Part shown: piece after piece, positions 1 to 8,984 of the stretch
How positions within the stretch are numbered: position 1 is the stretch's first letter
Layout of the letters: the number at the start of each line of letters is the position of its first letter
DNA from: Chryseobacterium aahli
Lineage (GTDB): Bacteria > Bacteroidota > Bacteroidia > Flavobacteriales > Weeksellaceae
Assembly: GCF_022699665.1 (NCBI RefSeq)
Contig: NZ_JALDNB010000003.1
Span: 372,001 to 436,000 of the forward strand
Direction: 5' to 3'
DNA length: 64,000 nt
Notes under the pieces: model-generated
Databases searched by the model: none
What the model saw: only the letters and a program-made list of their open reading frames with translations
Told to the model about the DNA's origin: nothing
Program-made: the position numbers and the translations under genes

Positions 1-453
1 GTGACCAGTTCCTGAAAGTTTTACTTGGAAAAGTCCTCCAGACATCATTCCGGCAATACTTTTTAGCATAGTAATGTCACTTTTAACACTTTGTTCGTGC
101 GCTAGAACATCATTTCCATTCACGAAAAGAGTTTCGTTGTTCAAATATAAGATTCTAACCTTTTTCCCTGAATCGGCAACGTATAATTTGCCTGTGCCTT
201 CCGCTTTCATCAGTTTTGCACCTTCTCCGCTGATGGCTTTTTTCAACATATTTCCCAATCCGCCGGAAAGCATTCCTTGTCTTTCAAAGTTGACATTTCC
301 AACGTAGCCAACCATGCTCCCTGTTTTTGTCCAGACTGCCTGATTGTTGAGGTTGATTTCTAAAAGTGCAGGTTTTTCCAATTCAAAATAATCTCTTTCA
401 AGAGGATTTTCTTTGGTTTCTTTTACGAATTCTTCTAAAGAATATTTGCTCAT
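1..453 (-). CDS. AIM24 family protein (partial, C-terminus outside window)
   Basis: The frame runs in from the left edge and its ATG is at 453-451 on the minus strand, so about 151 N-terminal residues are visible. The protein begins MSKYSLEEFV and has the glycine-rich beta pattern of the AIM24/DUF124 family (WTKTGSMVGYVG, LFVNGNDVLAHE, GGLFQVKLSGTG). Family members are compact cytoplasmic beta-barrels with no assigned enzymatic role in bacteria. It is divergent from queA. The family call is from recognition of the motif pattern, not a search. Confidence 0.75.
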   Translation of the reverse strand, partial: MSKYSLEEFVKETKENPLERDYFELEKPALLEINLNNQAVWTKTGSMVGYVGNVNFERQGMLSGGLGNMLKKAISGEGAKLMKAEGTGKLYVADSGKKVRILYLNNETLFVNGNDVLAHEQSVKSDITMLKSIAGMMSGGLFQVKLSGTGH

Positions 454-564
454 AGGTGTAATTTTAATTCCGTCTAAAATACTGTTTTTTCTTGTAATAA
501 TTAAACAAAATAAAAAAATGTAGTACTTTAAAATCCCTGCCAGTACCGATAGTGAAATAAAGAC

Positions 565-596
565 TTGACAAAGGGGTGTCGAATGTTGTATATTTG
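565..596 (+). promoter_or_regulatory. Bacteroidota-type promoter of queA
   Basis: A TTG at 565-567 and TATATTTG at 589-596 match the TTG / TAnnTTTG promoter of Bacteroidota, here with a 21-bp spacer. The box is 57 bp upstream of the queA ATG. Confidence 0.6.
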
Positions 597-653
597 CAGT
601 CCGAAAAATTACATCCGTAATTTTTGTATAATTTTTAAACCGTAATTTAAAAA

Positions 654-1703
654 ATGAAGACATCCGATTTTAATTTTGATCTCCCTGAAGAATTATTAGC
701 AGAGCACCCGTCTGAACATAGAGACGAGTCTAGGTTGATGGTTCTTGATAGAAAAACTCAAACTATAGAGCATAAAACATTTAAAGACGTTGTAGATTAT
801 TTTGATGAAAAAGATTTGTTCATCTTCAACAACACTAAAGTTTTCCCGGCACGTCTTTACGGAAATAAAGAAAAAACAGGAGCTAAAATCGAAGTTTTCT
901 TATTGAGAGAGCTTGATAAAGAAACCCGTGTTTGGGATGTTTTGGTAGATCCTGCAAGAAAAATCAGAATTGGTAACAAATTATTTTTCACCGAAGATGA
1001 ATCTTTGGTTGCTGAGGTAATTGATAATACAACCTCTAGAGGTAGAACATTGAGATTTTTATTCGACGGTTCTTACGAAGAATTTCGTAAAAAATTGAAC
1101 GAGCTAGGAGAAACTCCTCTTCCAAAATATATCAAAAGAGATGTGGAACCGGAAGATGCTGAAAGATACCAGACCATTTATGCTAAAGTGGAAGGAGCTG
1201 TAGCAGCACCAACTGCTGGTTTGCATTTCTCAAGACATTTGATGAAGAGATTGGAAATCAAAGGAATCGATTTTGCTGAAGTGACCCTTCACGTAGGATT
1301 AGGAACTTTCAACCCGATTGAAGTAGAAGATCTTTCTAAGCACAAAATGGAATCTGAAGAAATCATCATCGATGAGAAAAATGCTGAAATCATCAACAAA
1401 GCTGTTCAGGAAAACAGAAGAGTATGTGCGGTAGGAACAACCACGATGAGAGCAATTGAAACTTCAGTTTCTTCAAACAGAAAAATCTCAGCATTCAATG
1501 GCTGGACAAATAAATTTATTTACCCACCTCACGATTTTGGGGTTGCCAATACGATGATTACTAATTTCCACACGCCAAAATCTACATTGATGATGATGAT
1601 TGCAGCGTTTGCAGGAAAAGATTTCTTAATGCAAGCATACGAAGAAGCCGTAAGAGAAAAGTATAAATTCTATTCTTACGGTGACGCAATGCTTATTATA
1701 TAA
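654..1703 (+). CDS. queA: tRNA preQ1(34) S-adenosylmethionine ribosyltransferase-isomerase
   Basis: QueA transfers and isomerises the ribosyl moiety of S-adenosylmethionine onto preQ1 in the wobble position of tRNA, giving epoxyqueuosine. The 349-residue length is normal for the family. The N-terminal [10 protein letters not shown] segment, the [10 protein letters not shown] motif and the [11 protein letters not shown] motif near residue 185 are characteristic, as is the C-terminal [19 protein letters not shown] segment. It is cytoplasmic. A canonical promoter lies just upstream. The next gene on the same strand starts 47 bp after the stop and belongs to a repeat-flanked insert, so queA was probably once closer to rlmN. 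Confidence 0.97.
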   Translation: MKTSDFNFDLPEELLAEHPSEHRDESRLMVLDRKTQTIEHKTFKDVVDYFDEKDLFIFNNTKVFPARLYGNKEKTGAKIEVFLLRELDKETRVWDVLVDPARKIRIGNKLFFTEDESLVAEVIDNTTSRGRTLRFLFDGSYEEFRKKLNELGETPLPKYIKRDVEPEDAERYQTIYAKVEGAVAAPTAGLHFSRHLMKRLEIKGIDFAEVTLHVGLGTFNPIEVEDLSKHKMESEEIIIDEKNAEIINKAVQENRRVCAVGTTTMRAIETSVSSNRKISAFNGWTNKFIYPPHDFGVANTMITNFHTPKSTLMMMIAAFAGKDFLMQAYEEAVREKYKFYSYGDAMLII

Positions 1704-1710
1704 TATAAAG

Positions 1711-2176
1711 TAAAAAGAGCCAAGTAAAAAGGAAAAAGTAAGGAAGTGTAATGAAACAGAATGATTTGCTATTAAGAACGTTTGACTTTGGTGTTAATTG
1801 TCTTAAATTTTTAAGAAAACTTCCAAACGATTCTGAAAGTAAATTAATAAGATTTCAATTAGGAAAATCAGCAACTTCAATTGGTGCAAATTATGAAGAA
1901 TCCCAAGTAGGATCTTCAAAAGCAGATTTTAGAAATAAAGTTAAAATTGCATTACGTGAAGCCAGAGAAACTAATTTTTGGTTAAGAATCTTAGAAAAAT
2001 TAGACGCTTACGATTCTGAAGAGTTTAAAAATTTGTTGAAAGAAAGTAACGAATTAAAAAATATTCTCGCAGCGATTGTAAACAACACTAAAATATAATT
2101 ACATAAAACCTTTATTCCTTTCGTTTTTACTTGGCTCTTTAAACTTTTTACATTTACCTTTTACCTTGGCTCTTTA
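1711..2176. mobile_element. Inverted-repeat-bounded segment carrying a four-helix-bundle gene
   Basis: The left boundary (1711-1743) reads AAAAAGAGCCAAGTAAAAAG. Its reverse complement TTTTTACTTGGCTCTTT occurs at 2124-2140, and a second right-hand copy TTTTACCTTGGCTCTTT at 2159-2175 stops 4 bp before the rlmN ATG. The only gene inside is the IVP-type protein. No transposase is present. A related single copy lies at about 26632-26650. I infer a small non-autonomous element or a repeat that travels with this gene family. Confidence 0.5.
1751..2098 (+). CDS. Four helix bundle protein (23S rRNA intervening-sequence protein family)
   Basis: A 115-residue, all-helical protein without signal peptide. 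The order FxxGVNCLKFLRKLP, LGKSATSIGANYEESQ, FRNKVKIALREARETNFWLRIL matches the TIGR02436 / S23-IVP four-helix-bundle family. Members form pentameric bundles related to Avd of diversity-generating retroelements; their function outside that context is not established. The gene sits between two RNA-modification genes and is enclosed by inverted repeats, so it looks acquired. No reverse transcriptase or template/variable repeat was seen nearby. Confidence 0.9.
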   Translation: MKQNDLLLRTFDFGVNCLKFLRKLPNDSESKLIRFQLGKSATSIGANYEESQVGSSKADFRNKVKIALREARETNFWLRILEKLDAYDSEEFKNLLKESNELKNILAAIVNNTKI

Positions 2177-2179
2177 ATC

Positions 2180-3214
2180 ATGAAAGATATCCGTACCTTA
2201 TCCCTAGACCAACTCAAAGACTATTTTGGTACTATTGGTGAAAAACCTTTTCGTGCTAAGCAGGTCTATGACTGGATCTGGAGTAAAAATCTTCATTCAT
2301 TTGAAGAAATGACGAATCTTTCAAAAGACCTGAGAGAGAATCTTATCCGTGACTTTATCATGAATCCGGCAGCAGTAGATCAATTTCAGAAATCTACAGA
2401 CGGAACGATAAAAAATGGGGTGAAGCTTCATGACGGTCTTATGGTAGAATCTGTTCTTATTCCTACAGAAACGAGAACTACAGCGTGTGTTTCGTCACAG
2501 GTAGGTTGTTCGTTAAACTGTGAATTTTGTGCTACAGCAAAGCTCAAAAGAATGAGGAATCTTGAAGTGGCAGAGATCGTAGATCAGGTTGCTTTAATAG
2601 ACAGACAAAGTAAAGAATATTATAACCGTCCGCTTACCAACATTGTTTTTATGGGAATGGGTGAGCCGATGATGAATTATAAAAATGTGGTTGAAGCCAT
2701 CCGAAAAATCACTCAACCTGAAGGTTTAGGAATGTCACCGAGAAGAATTACCGTTTCTACATCAGGAATTCCAAAGATGATTAAAATGCTGGCTGATGAC
2801 GAGTTAAAAGTAAAGCTCGCCCTATCATTACATTCTGCGGTTGAACAAACCCGTAATGAGATTATGCCGTTTTCAGATAAATTTCCTTTGACGGATATTA
2901 TGGAAGCGCTTCAGTATTGGTACAAAAAAACAGGTTCTGTTGTTACGTTTGAATATTGCGTATGGAAAGGTATTAATGACAAAGATGAGGACATTAAAGC
3001 TTTAATTAAATATTGCCGACAGATTCCTTCTAAAGTCAATTTAATTCAATACAATCCGATTGGTGAAGGGAAATTTGACCATAGAAGCGTTGCTGCCGAA
3101 GAAAAATATGTTCGTGAACTTGAAAAAGCTGGAATTACAGTGATGGTCAGAAAAAGTCGTGGCGGTGACATTGATGCCGCTTGCGGGCAGTTGGCGAATA
3201 AAAACGCTGAATAA
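2180..3214 (+). CDS. rlmN: Dual-specificity 23S rRNA/tRNA adenine-C2 methyltransferase RlmN
   Basis: A radical SAM enzyme that methylates C2 of A2503 in 23S rRNA and A37 in some tRNAs. The [4Fe-4S]-binding CxxxCxxC motif is C110, C114 and C117 (CSLNCEFC). The GEPMMNY motif follows, and the C-terminal DAACGQL holds the second catalytic cysteine, C335. The 344-residue length is usual. The start codon directly abuts a repeat copy ending at about 2175, so its native leader may have been replaced by the inserted segment upstream. Confidence 0.97.
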   Translation: MKDIRTLSLDQLKDYFGTIGEKPFRAKQVYDWIWSKNLHSFEEMTNLSKDLRENLIRDFIMNPAAVDQFQKSTDGTIKNGVKLHDGLMVESVLIPTETRTTACVSSQVGCSLNCEFCATAKLKRMRNLEVAEIVDQVALIDRQSKEYYNRPLTNIVFMGMGEPMMNYKNVVEAIRKITQPEGLGMSPRRITVSTSGIPKMIKMLADDELKVKLALSLHSAVEQTRNEIMPFSDKFPLTDIMEALQYWYKKTGSVVTFEYCVWKGINDKDEDIKALIKYCRQIPSKVNLIQYNPIGEGKFDHRSVAAEEKYVRELEKAGITVMVRKSRGGDIDAACGQLANKNAE

Positions 3215-3318
3215 TTCCTTAATTAAATTCTTTTTTAAATAAACTCAATCCACAAAGTGGAAGTATAACTTCAAAATTCTTAACAATCCATTCATACCAA
3301 AATCTGTAATTTTGCGCT

Positions 3319-4197
3319 ATGAAGAAGGTTTTTCTATTACTGATCATTATTACTTTTCAAACTGCTTTTTCTCAACAAGCAGAAATTTTTAAGCTTAAAA
3401 AATTCAGAGTTTCAGTTTTAAATGATTCGATTCAAGAGACTTCCGGACTGAATTTCTTTGATGGAAAACTCTACACTTTCAACGATAGTGGAAATCCTGC
3501 AGAATTATATGAAATCGATAAAAATTCAGGAAAAATTCTCAAAGTTTTAAAAACAGATACTGAAAATAAAGACTGGGAAGCTTTAGCCAGCGACGGTGAA
3601 AATTTCTACATTGGAGATTTTGGCAACAATGCAGGAACTAGAAAAGATTTAAAAATATATAAAATTCCTTTTCAAAATAATCAGTTACAGAATGATTTAA
3701 TGAAAACCATTTCGTTTTATTATCCCGAACAAAACGATTTTACATCAAAAAATATTTCAACTGATTACGATTTGGAATCGATGATTTATTTAAACGGAAA
3801 AATCCATATTTTCACCAAAGAATGGGCTTCAAAATCTACAACGCATTACACACTTGATCCTGAAAATTTTGAAAATCAAGCTGCTCAGAAAGTAGAATCT
3901 TACCAAACAGGTTTTGTGGTGACTGATACTTATTATTACGAGCAGAAATTGTACGTCGTTGGTTATACGAAGAAAACTGAAGTGTTTTTAAATGTATTTA
4001 ATGAAATGGAACCGGGAATATTTTTCAAAGAAAATCCAAAACATCTTTATTTAGGCAGTGCATTGACCATCGGGCAAATCGAAGGTATTGCCGTTGGCGA
4101 AAAAGGAATTTATATTTCAGGGGAAAAATTCTATTCACCGATCAAGAAAACCCAACCGTTTTTTTATTTTATTCCTAAAGAAAAACTCAAACTTTAA
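3319..4197 (+). CDS. Exported beta-propeller-like protein of unknown function
   Basis: A 292-residue protein with a clear signal peptide (MKKVFLLLIIITFQTAFSQ, cleavage near residue 19). The mature part is rich in short beta-strand repeats with Gly-Asn/Asp turns (ETSGLNFFDGKLYTFNDSGN, DWEALASDGENFYIGDFGNN, IEGIAVGEKGIYISGEKF), suggesting a propeller. It resembles SdiA-regulated or esterase-like propellers in layout, but I cannot assign a function. A possible TAATTTTG box (3307-3314) lies only 4 bp before the ATG, so the mRNA may be leaderless or the true start may be downstream. Confidence 0.75.
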   Translation: MKKVFLLLIIITFQTAFSQQAEIFKLKKFRVSVLNDSIQETSGLNFFDGKLYTFNDSGNPAELYEIDKNSGKILKVLKTDTENKDWEALASDGENFYIGDFGNNAGTRKDLKIYKIPFQNNQLQNDLMKTISFYYPEQNDFTSKNISTDYDLESMIYLNGKIHIFTKEWASKSTTHYTLDPENFENQAAQKVESYQTGFVVTDTYYYEQKLYVVGYTKKTEVFLNVFNEMEPGIFFKENPKHLYLGSALTIGQIEGIAVGEKGIYISGEKFYSPIKKTQPFFYFIPKEKLKL

Positions 4198-4198
4198 T

Positions 4199-4232
4199 TT
4201 TTGTTAAAATTGGTTTAAAAAAATTATCTTTG
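4199..4232 (+). promoter_or_regulatory. Promoter of the polyprenyl synthase gene
   Basis: TTTTG at 4199-4203, a 21-bp gap, then TATCTTTG at 4225-4232 fits the Bacteroidota TTTG / TAnnTTTG promoter. It lies 35 bp before the start codon. Confidence 0.6.
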
Positions 4233-4267
4233 TGAATTAATAAATACTCACCCATCATTCTCAGATA

Positions 4268-5245
4268 GTGGCCAATATTGTAGAAGAAATCAAACGACCG
4301 ATCAATGAGGAAATGAAACTTTTCGAACAAAAGTTTTATGAATCCATGCAAAGCAAAGTCGCTTTACTCGATAAAGTTACCCGTTTTATTGTTACGACAA
4401 AAGGGAAGCAGATGCGTCCGATGTTTGTTTTTCTATGCGCAAAACTAATTGGAAGCGTCAACGAAAAAACCTATCGTGGAGCTTCAATGATTGAGTTGAT
4501 TCATACGGCAACTTTGGTGCATGATGATGTTGTGGATGAGAGTTTTAAAAGACGTAATTTCTTTTCTATTAATGCTTTATGGAAAAACAAGATTGCAGTT
4601 TTAGTTGGTGATTTCTTACTTTCAAAAGCGGTTTTGCTTTCTACAGACCATAAAGATTACGATTTGCTTTCTGTGATTTCGAGAACTATCAGAGAAATGT
4701 CTGAAGGCGAACTTCTTCAATTGGAAAAAGCCAGAAAATTGGATATTACTGAAGATGTTTATTATGAAATTATCCGTCAGAAAACAGCGACCTTAATTGC
4801 TGCATGTTGCGAAATCGGTGCTTTATCCAACGATGCTGATGAAAATTTAGCCAAGAAAATGATGCAGTTCGGAACGTATACCGGAATGGCTTTCCAAATT
4901 AAGGATGATTTATTCGATTATTTAAGCTCAAACTTTATCGGAAAACCGGTGGGAATTGATATTAAAGAGCAAAAAATGACTTTGCCTTTAATTCATACTT
5001 TAAAAATTGCCAGCGAAACCGATAGTAAATATTATTTCAACACAATAAAACGCTATAACAATGACCAAAAACGTGTGAAAGAACTGATTGCTTTTGTGAA
5101 AAGTTCAGGCGGTTTAGACTACGCCATTCAGGTGATGAAAGATTTTCAGCAGAAAGCTAAAGATATTCTTGATGAATTTCCTGATTCTGAAGTGCGAAAA
5201 TCTTTGCACATGATGTTGGATTACGTCATTGAAAGAAAATTCTAA
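4268..5245 (+). CDS. Polyprenyl diphosphate synthase (trans-isoprenyl, menaquinone side chain type)
   Basis: It condenses isopentenyl diphosphate units onto an allylic primer to make the long isoprenoid tail used for menaquinone. The first aspartate-rich motif is D86-D90 (DDVVD) and the second D213-D217 (DDLFD). The GKQMRPMFVFL, ELIHTATLVHDDVVDE and GELLQLE segments are all present. The length of 325 residues fits octaprenyl or related synthases, but chain length cannot be read from the sequence. The chosen start is GTG at 4268, giving MANIVEEIKRP; no ATG fits the family N-terminus better. Its own promoter is just upstream. Confidence 0.93.
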   Translation: MANIVEEIKRPINEEMKLFEQKFYESMQSKVALLDKVTRFIVTTKGKQMRPMFVFLCAKLIGSVNEKTYRGASMIELIHTATLVHDDVVDESFKRRNFFSINALWKNKIAVLVGDFLLSKAVLLSTDHKDYDLLSVISRTIREMSEGELLQLEKARKLDITEDVYYEIIRQKTATLIAACCEIGALSNDADENLAKKMMQFGTYTGMAFQIKDDLFDYLSSNFIGKPVGIDIKEQKMTLPLIHTLKIASETDSKYYFNTIKRYNNDQKRVKELIAFVKSSGGLDYAIQVMKDFQQKAKDILDEFPDSEVRKSLHMMLDYVIERKF

Positions 5246-5303
5246 TTAATAATTTGCGTTAGAATTCCAATATTAATTTAAAGAAAACAAAAAAACAGGA
5301 ATT

Positions 5304-5600
5304 TTAATCCATTATTGCTGTTGTTATAATAATCACAGACAGAATAATACAAAATAAAGCGATTAAAAATAGATAATCCGCAATACTCTCGTATCTGTTT
5401 CCCAGACTCTCCTTATCAGTTCTTATCGACATAAACGAAAATAAACTGCTACACGCAAAAAGTACACATGCGATGCCTGCAAACTCATCTAAAAATGTAT
5501 GATGGCTCGTTTTAGTGATTTTCAATGAGGTGATGATGATCATAGAAAACCCTAAAAGATTAGACGATGCATTAAGAATATGAGTGGACTTTTTTTCCAT
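5304..5600 (-). CDS. Small three-helix membrane protein, hypothetical
   Basis: A 98-residue protein with three hydrophobic segments, near residues 12-30, 40-58 and 76-96 (ending LFCIILSVIIITTAIM), and a short polar loop with RTDKESLGNRYES. No signal peptide and no recognised domain. It lies alone on the minus strand between two plus-strand genes, convergent with the polyprenyl synthase gene. Its membrane topology is clear, its function unknown. Confidence 0.6.
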   Translation of the reverse strand: MEKKSTHILNASSNLLGFSMIIITSLKITKTSHHTFLDEFAGIACVLFACSSLFSFMSIRTDKESLGNRYESIADYLFLIALFCIILSVIIITTAIMD

Positions 5601-5738
5601 ATTACAGAGTTTTATTCAAAGTAAACACATTTTTTTTCATTATCAAATTTATAAAAAACATTCTTGAAAATTAAAATTAATATAAAAAGTGTATATTAGC
5701 AAAATACTTCAGAATTAAAAAATATTTAATATTTGGCT

Positions 5739-8171
5739 ATGCAGACAACCTATATTGAAACTCAGCAGATTTCTTTTCAAGATTTTAAAAATCAGATACT
5801 TGAAGACTATAAATTAGGTAGAATCTCTCGTGAAATGTCTTATCTGGGCAGAAGAGAAGTTCTTACCGGAAAAGCGAAGTTCGGAATTTTTGGAGACGGA
5901 AAAGAGTTGCCGCAGTTGGCAATGGCGAAAGTTTTCAGAAACGGAGATTTCCGTTCGGGATATTACAGAGATCAGACTTTTGCGTTGGCTATAGATGCTT
6001 TATCGGTTGAAAGTTTCTTTGCTCAGTTATATGCAGATACAAGTGTGGAAAGAGAGCCTGCATCTGCCGGAAGACAGATGAATGGTCACTTTGCCACAAG
6101 AAGTTTAAACGAAGACGGAAGCTGGAAAGATTTAATGGCTCAGAAAAATATTTCTTCTGATATTTCTCCTACTGCAGGGCAAATGCCAAGATTATTAGGT
6201 TTAGCGCAAGCTTCAAAAATATATAAATCCGTAAAATTTGACGGTTCTGAAAAATTCTCCAACGAAGGTAACGAAATCGCTTTTGGAACCATTGGAGATG
6301 CATCAACTGCTGAAGGTCATTTTTGGGAAACTTTAAATGCTGCATGTGCTTTGCAAGTTCCGATGATTGTTTCGATTTGGGATGACGGTTATGGAATTTC
6401 GGTTCCTACGATGAAGCAGAGAGCAAAAGCTGATATTGCTGAGATGTTGAGCGGTTTCCAAAGAAAAGAAGGCGAAAATCAAGGTTGTGAAATTATTCAG
6501 GTGAAAGCTTGGGATTATCCGGCTTTGTTGGATGCTTATGCAAAAGCTGAACATTTTGCAAGAACAGAATCTGTTCCTGTGGTTGTTCACGTGATTGAAG
6601 TTACACAGCCTCAAGGTCACTCGACTTCGGGATCTCATGAAAGATATAAGAATGAAGAGCGTTTATCTTGGGAAGCAGATTTTGACGGATTGTTAAAATT
6701 CAGAGAATGGATTTTAAATTATTCAATCGAAATTGAAGGAAAAGAGGAAATCATTGCAGCTGTTGAAGAACTCGATGCGATTGATGAAGAAGCGAAGAAA
6801 AAAGTAAAAGCAGGACAAAAATCGGCTTGGGAAAACTATCAGAAAACGCTTACTGAGTTGGCTTTTTCAGTTTTACCTTTAGTTGAAAATTTAAAAGGAA
6901 AACACACTGAGATTGAAGAATACATCAATCAATACAATAAATTAGTTTCTAAAGCTAAGAAAGACGTTTTCCATTTGATCAGAAAATCTTTATTGGCAAC
7001 AAGAGGAACCAATTCTGCGGAAAGAACTCAGTTGATGAACAAATACAACGAAGTTTTTGAAGTTGAAAAAGATAATTATTCTTCACACTTATATTCGCAG
7101 TCTCAATGGAGAGCTGAAAATGTAAAAGAAGTAAAGCCGGTATTCACAGAAGCGTCTCAGGATGTTGACGGAAGAGTAGTGGTAAGAAATAATTTTGATA
7201 AAATTTTTGAAAAATATCCTCAAACTTTGGTCTTTGGTGAAGATGCCGGAAATATCGGTGACGTGAACCAAGGTCTTGAAGGAATGCAGGAAAAATATGG
7301 TGACATTCGTGTTGCCGATACAGGAATTCGTGAAGCGACCATTCTTGGTCAGGGAATCGGAATGGCAATGAGAGGTTTAAGACCAATCGCTGAAATTCAA
7401 TATTTAGATTATATCTTGTACTGTTTACAGGGAATGAGCGATGATTTGGCGACAGTTCAGTACAGAACAAAAGGCGGTCAGAAAGCTCCTGTAATCATCA
7501 GAACAAGAGGTCACAGATTGGAAGGAGTTTGGCATTCAGGTTCGCCAATGGCGGGAATTCTGAATCTTTCTAAAGGAATTTTGGTTTTAGTGCCAAGAAA
7601 CTTAACGAAAGCTGCCGGATTCTACAACACCATGCTTCAAAGCGACGATCCTGCTGTGATTGTTGAATGTCTGAACGGTTATAGATTAAAAGAAAAACAA
7701 CCTGATAATTTAGGTGAATTCACTGTTCCTGTCGGGAAAATTGAGGTTACAAAAGAAGGAAAAGATGTGACTTTGGTAACGTACGGTTCGACTTGGAGAA
7801 TCGTTATGGAAGCAGCAGAAGAATTAGAAAAACTTGGAATCTCTGCAGAAGTTATTGATGTTCAGTCATTAATTCCTTTCGATTTAACGCATGAAATCGC
7901 AGAATCTGTGAAAAGAACCAACAGATTGGTTGTAATCGACGAAGATGTGGTAGGCGGAACTTCAGCGTTTATCCTTCAGCAGATTTTAGAAAAACAAAAA
8001 GCATTTAGATATTTAGATTCTGATCCATTGACAATTGCTGCAAACGATCACAGACCTGCGTACGCAAGTGACGGAGATTATTTCTCTAAGCCATCTTCCG
8101 ATGATATGGTGGAAAGGATTTATGCTTTATTTAATGAAACAAATCCTCAGAAATATCCTGCGATATTTTAA
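5739..8171 (+). CDS. Fused 2-oxoacid dehydrogenase E1 component (alpha plus beta)
   Basis: An 810-residue thiamine-diphosphate enzyme that decarboxylates a 2-oxoacid and passes the acyl group to the E2 lipoyl domain. Residues 1-400 are the E1-alpha part, with the ThDP motif GDASTAEGHFWETLN near residue 185 and the DDGYGISVPT loop. Residues from about 470 are the transketolase-like E1-beta part (FGEDAGNIGDVNQG, VADTGIREATILGQGIG). This fused form is normal in flavobacteria, where it has often been misnamed tungsten formylmethanofuran dehydrogenase. Substrate (branched-chain or pyruvate) is not decidable. I start at the ATG at 5739; a TTG two codons earlier is less likely. Confidence 0.93.
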   Translation: MQTTYIETQQISFQDFKNQILEDYKLGRISREMSYLGRREVLTGKAKFGIFGDGKELPQLAMAKVFRNGDFRSGYYRDQTFALAIDALSVESFFAQLYADTSVEREPASAGRQMNGHFATRSLNEDGSWKDLMAQKNISSDISPTAGQMPRLLGLAQASKIYKSVKFDGSEKFSNEGNEIAFGTIGDASTAEGHFWETLNAACALQVPMIVSIWDDGYGISVPTMKQRAKADIAEMLSGFQRKEGENQGCEIIQVKAWDYPALLDAYAKAEHFARTESVPVVVHVIEVTQPQGHSTSGSHERYKNEERLSWEADFDGLLKFREWILNYSIEIEGKEEIIAAVEELDAIDEEAKKKVKAGQKSAWENYQKTLTELAFSVLPLVENLKGKHTEIEEYINQYNKLVSKAKKDVFHLIRKSLLATRGTNSAERTQLMNKYNEVFEVEKDNYSSHLYSQSQWRAENVKEVKPVFTEASQDVDGRVVVRNNFDKIFEKYPQTLVFGEDAGNIGDVNQGLEGMQEKYGDIRVADTGIREATILGQGIGMAMRGLRPIAEIQYLDYILYCLQGMSDDLATVQYRTKGGQKAPVIIRTRGHRLEGVWHSGSPMAGILNLSKGILVLVPRNLTKAAGFYNTMLQSDDPAVIVECLNGYRLKEKQPDNLGEFTVPVGKIEVTKEGKDVTLVTYGSTWRIVMEAAEELEKLGISAEVIDVQSLIPFDLTHEIAESVKRTNRLVVIDEDVVGGTSAFILQQILEKQKAFRYLDSDPLTIAANDHRPAYASDGDYFSKPSSDDMVERIYALFNETNPQKYPAIF

Positions 8172-8192
8172 TTGAGATTTTAGATAAATTTG

Positions 8193-8224
8193 AAACCGCT
8201 TTCTTTTTTGGGAGCGGTTTTTTT
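8193..8224 (+). terminator. Rho-independent terminator after the E1 gene
   Basis: AAACCGCT (8193-8200) pairs with AGCGGTTT (8213-8220), followed by a run of T. Confidence 0.8.
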
Positions 8225-8280
8225 GTTGATTATTGTATATATAAAAATTGTAATTTAGTTAGATCTAACAAATAACATAA

Positions 8281-8799
8281 ATGATTGTAAAACCAAGCCG
8301 TGAAAATTTTATTAAAGAAAATTTTTTTGAACTATCTTTTAGAGATGAAAATCCCAATTTTGAAAAATTTAAATCATTAAGTTCTACAGAGCTTCATTAT
8401 CTTGCAGATATTTATAATTGGGATGATGGTGTCGAAATTTTATTTTGGATTATAAACTCGGATAAATGCGATAAAGGAACGGCTTTGATGATTTTTTGGA
8501 GGGCTACTCCAGATTATTATCTTGAAAAGAATGAAGATGAATTAGAGATTTATGAGAAAGAAGTTCATCAATTATTAAAAAAAATTATAGAGTCTTTTAT
8601 ATCGAATAAATTTAGAAAATCAAGATTAAAATATAATCCTGCTGACGATTTTGATACTGATGTACAAGAAATATTAAATTGGAATATTCCGAATGAAATG
8701 ATAAATGAAACTAGCGGGTTCAGACCGATTTATTTAGGAACAATATTGCATTCGTTGAGAAATCATTATAAAAAATCTAAAAAGAAAAGACGAAAGTGA
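8281..8799 (+). CDS. DUF4274 domain-containing protein
   Basis: A soluble 172-residue protein without signal peptide. The central segment LHYLADIYNWDDGVEILFWIINSDKCDKGTALMIFWRATPDYY is typical of DUF4274, a family of small bacterial proteins often found among toxin-immunity or accessory genes. The function is unknown. The C-terminus is strongly basic (KKSKKKRRK). It has no obvious operon partner: a terminator precedes it and the next gene is convergent. Confidence 0.75.
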   Translation: MIVKPSRENFIKENFFELSFRDENPNFEKFKSLSSTELHYLADIYNWDDGVEILFWIINSDKCDKGTALMIFWRATPDYYLEKNEDELEIYEKEVHQLLKKIIESFISNKFRKSRLKYNPADDFDTDVQEILNWNIPNEMINETSGFRPIYLGTILHSLRNHYKKSKKKRRK

Positions 8800-8894
8800 T
8801 TTACTATTAACTAATTAAATATGAGAATTACCAAGCATATTACCTTTTTGATATCAAAGTTAGTATGTAATTCTTACTGTGAAAAAACATAAAA

Positions 8895-8928
8895 GCAAAA
8901 AACCGCCTCAAGAAAATCTCAAAGCGGC
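8895..8928 (-). terminator. Terminator after the C1 peptidase gene (minus strand)
   Basis: Read on the minus strand, CCGC at 8927-8924 pairs with GCGG at 8906-8903 around a loop, followed by a T-rich tract. The stem is short, so the call is moderate. Confidence 0.5.
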
Positions 8929-8984
8929 CTATTAACAAGTTTAAAAATATCTAAAATTGTCAAACGAATGACAATAATGATTTC

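Noticed and set aside
1751..2098. Avd protein of a diversity-generating retroelement
   Set aside because: The fold family is related, but no reverse transcriptase, template repeat or variable repeat was seen in the window.
6333..7470. Three minus-strand frames of 60-108 codons inside the E1 gene
   Set aside because: They are antisense to a clear, conserved coding sequence and have the composition of its complement.
5739..8171. Gene fusion artefact in the E1 dehydrogenase
   Set aside because: The alpha-beta fused E1 of about 800 residues is the normal form in flavobacteria.
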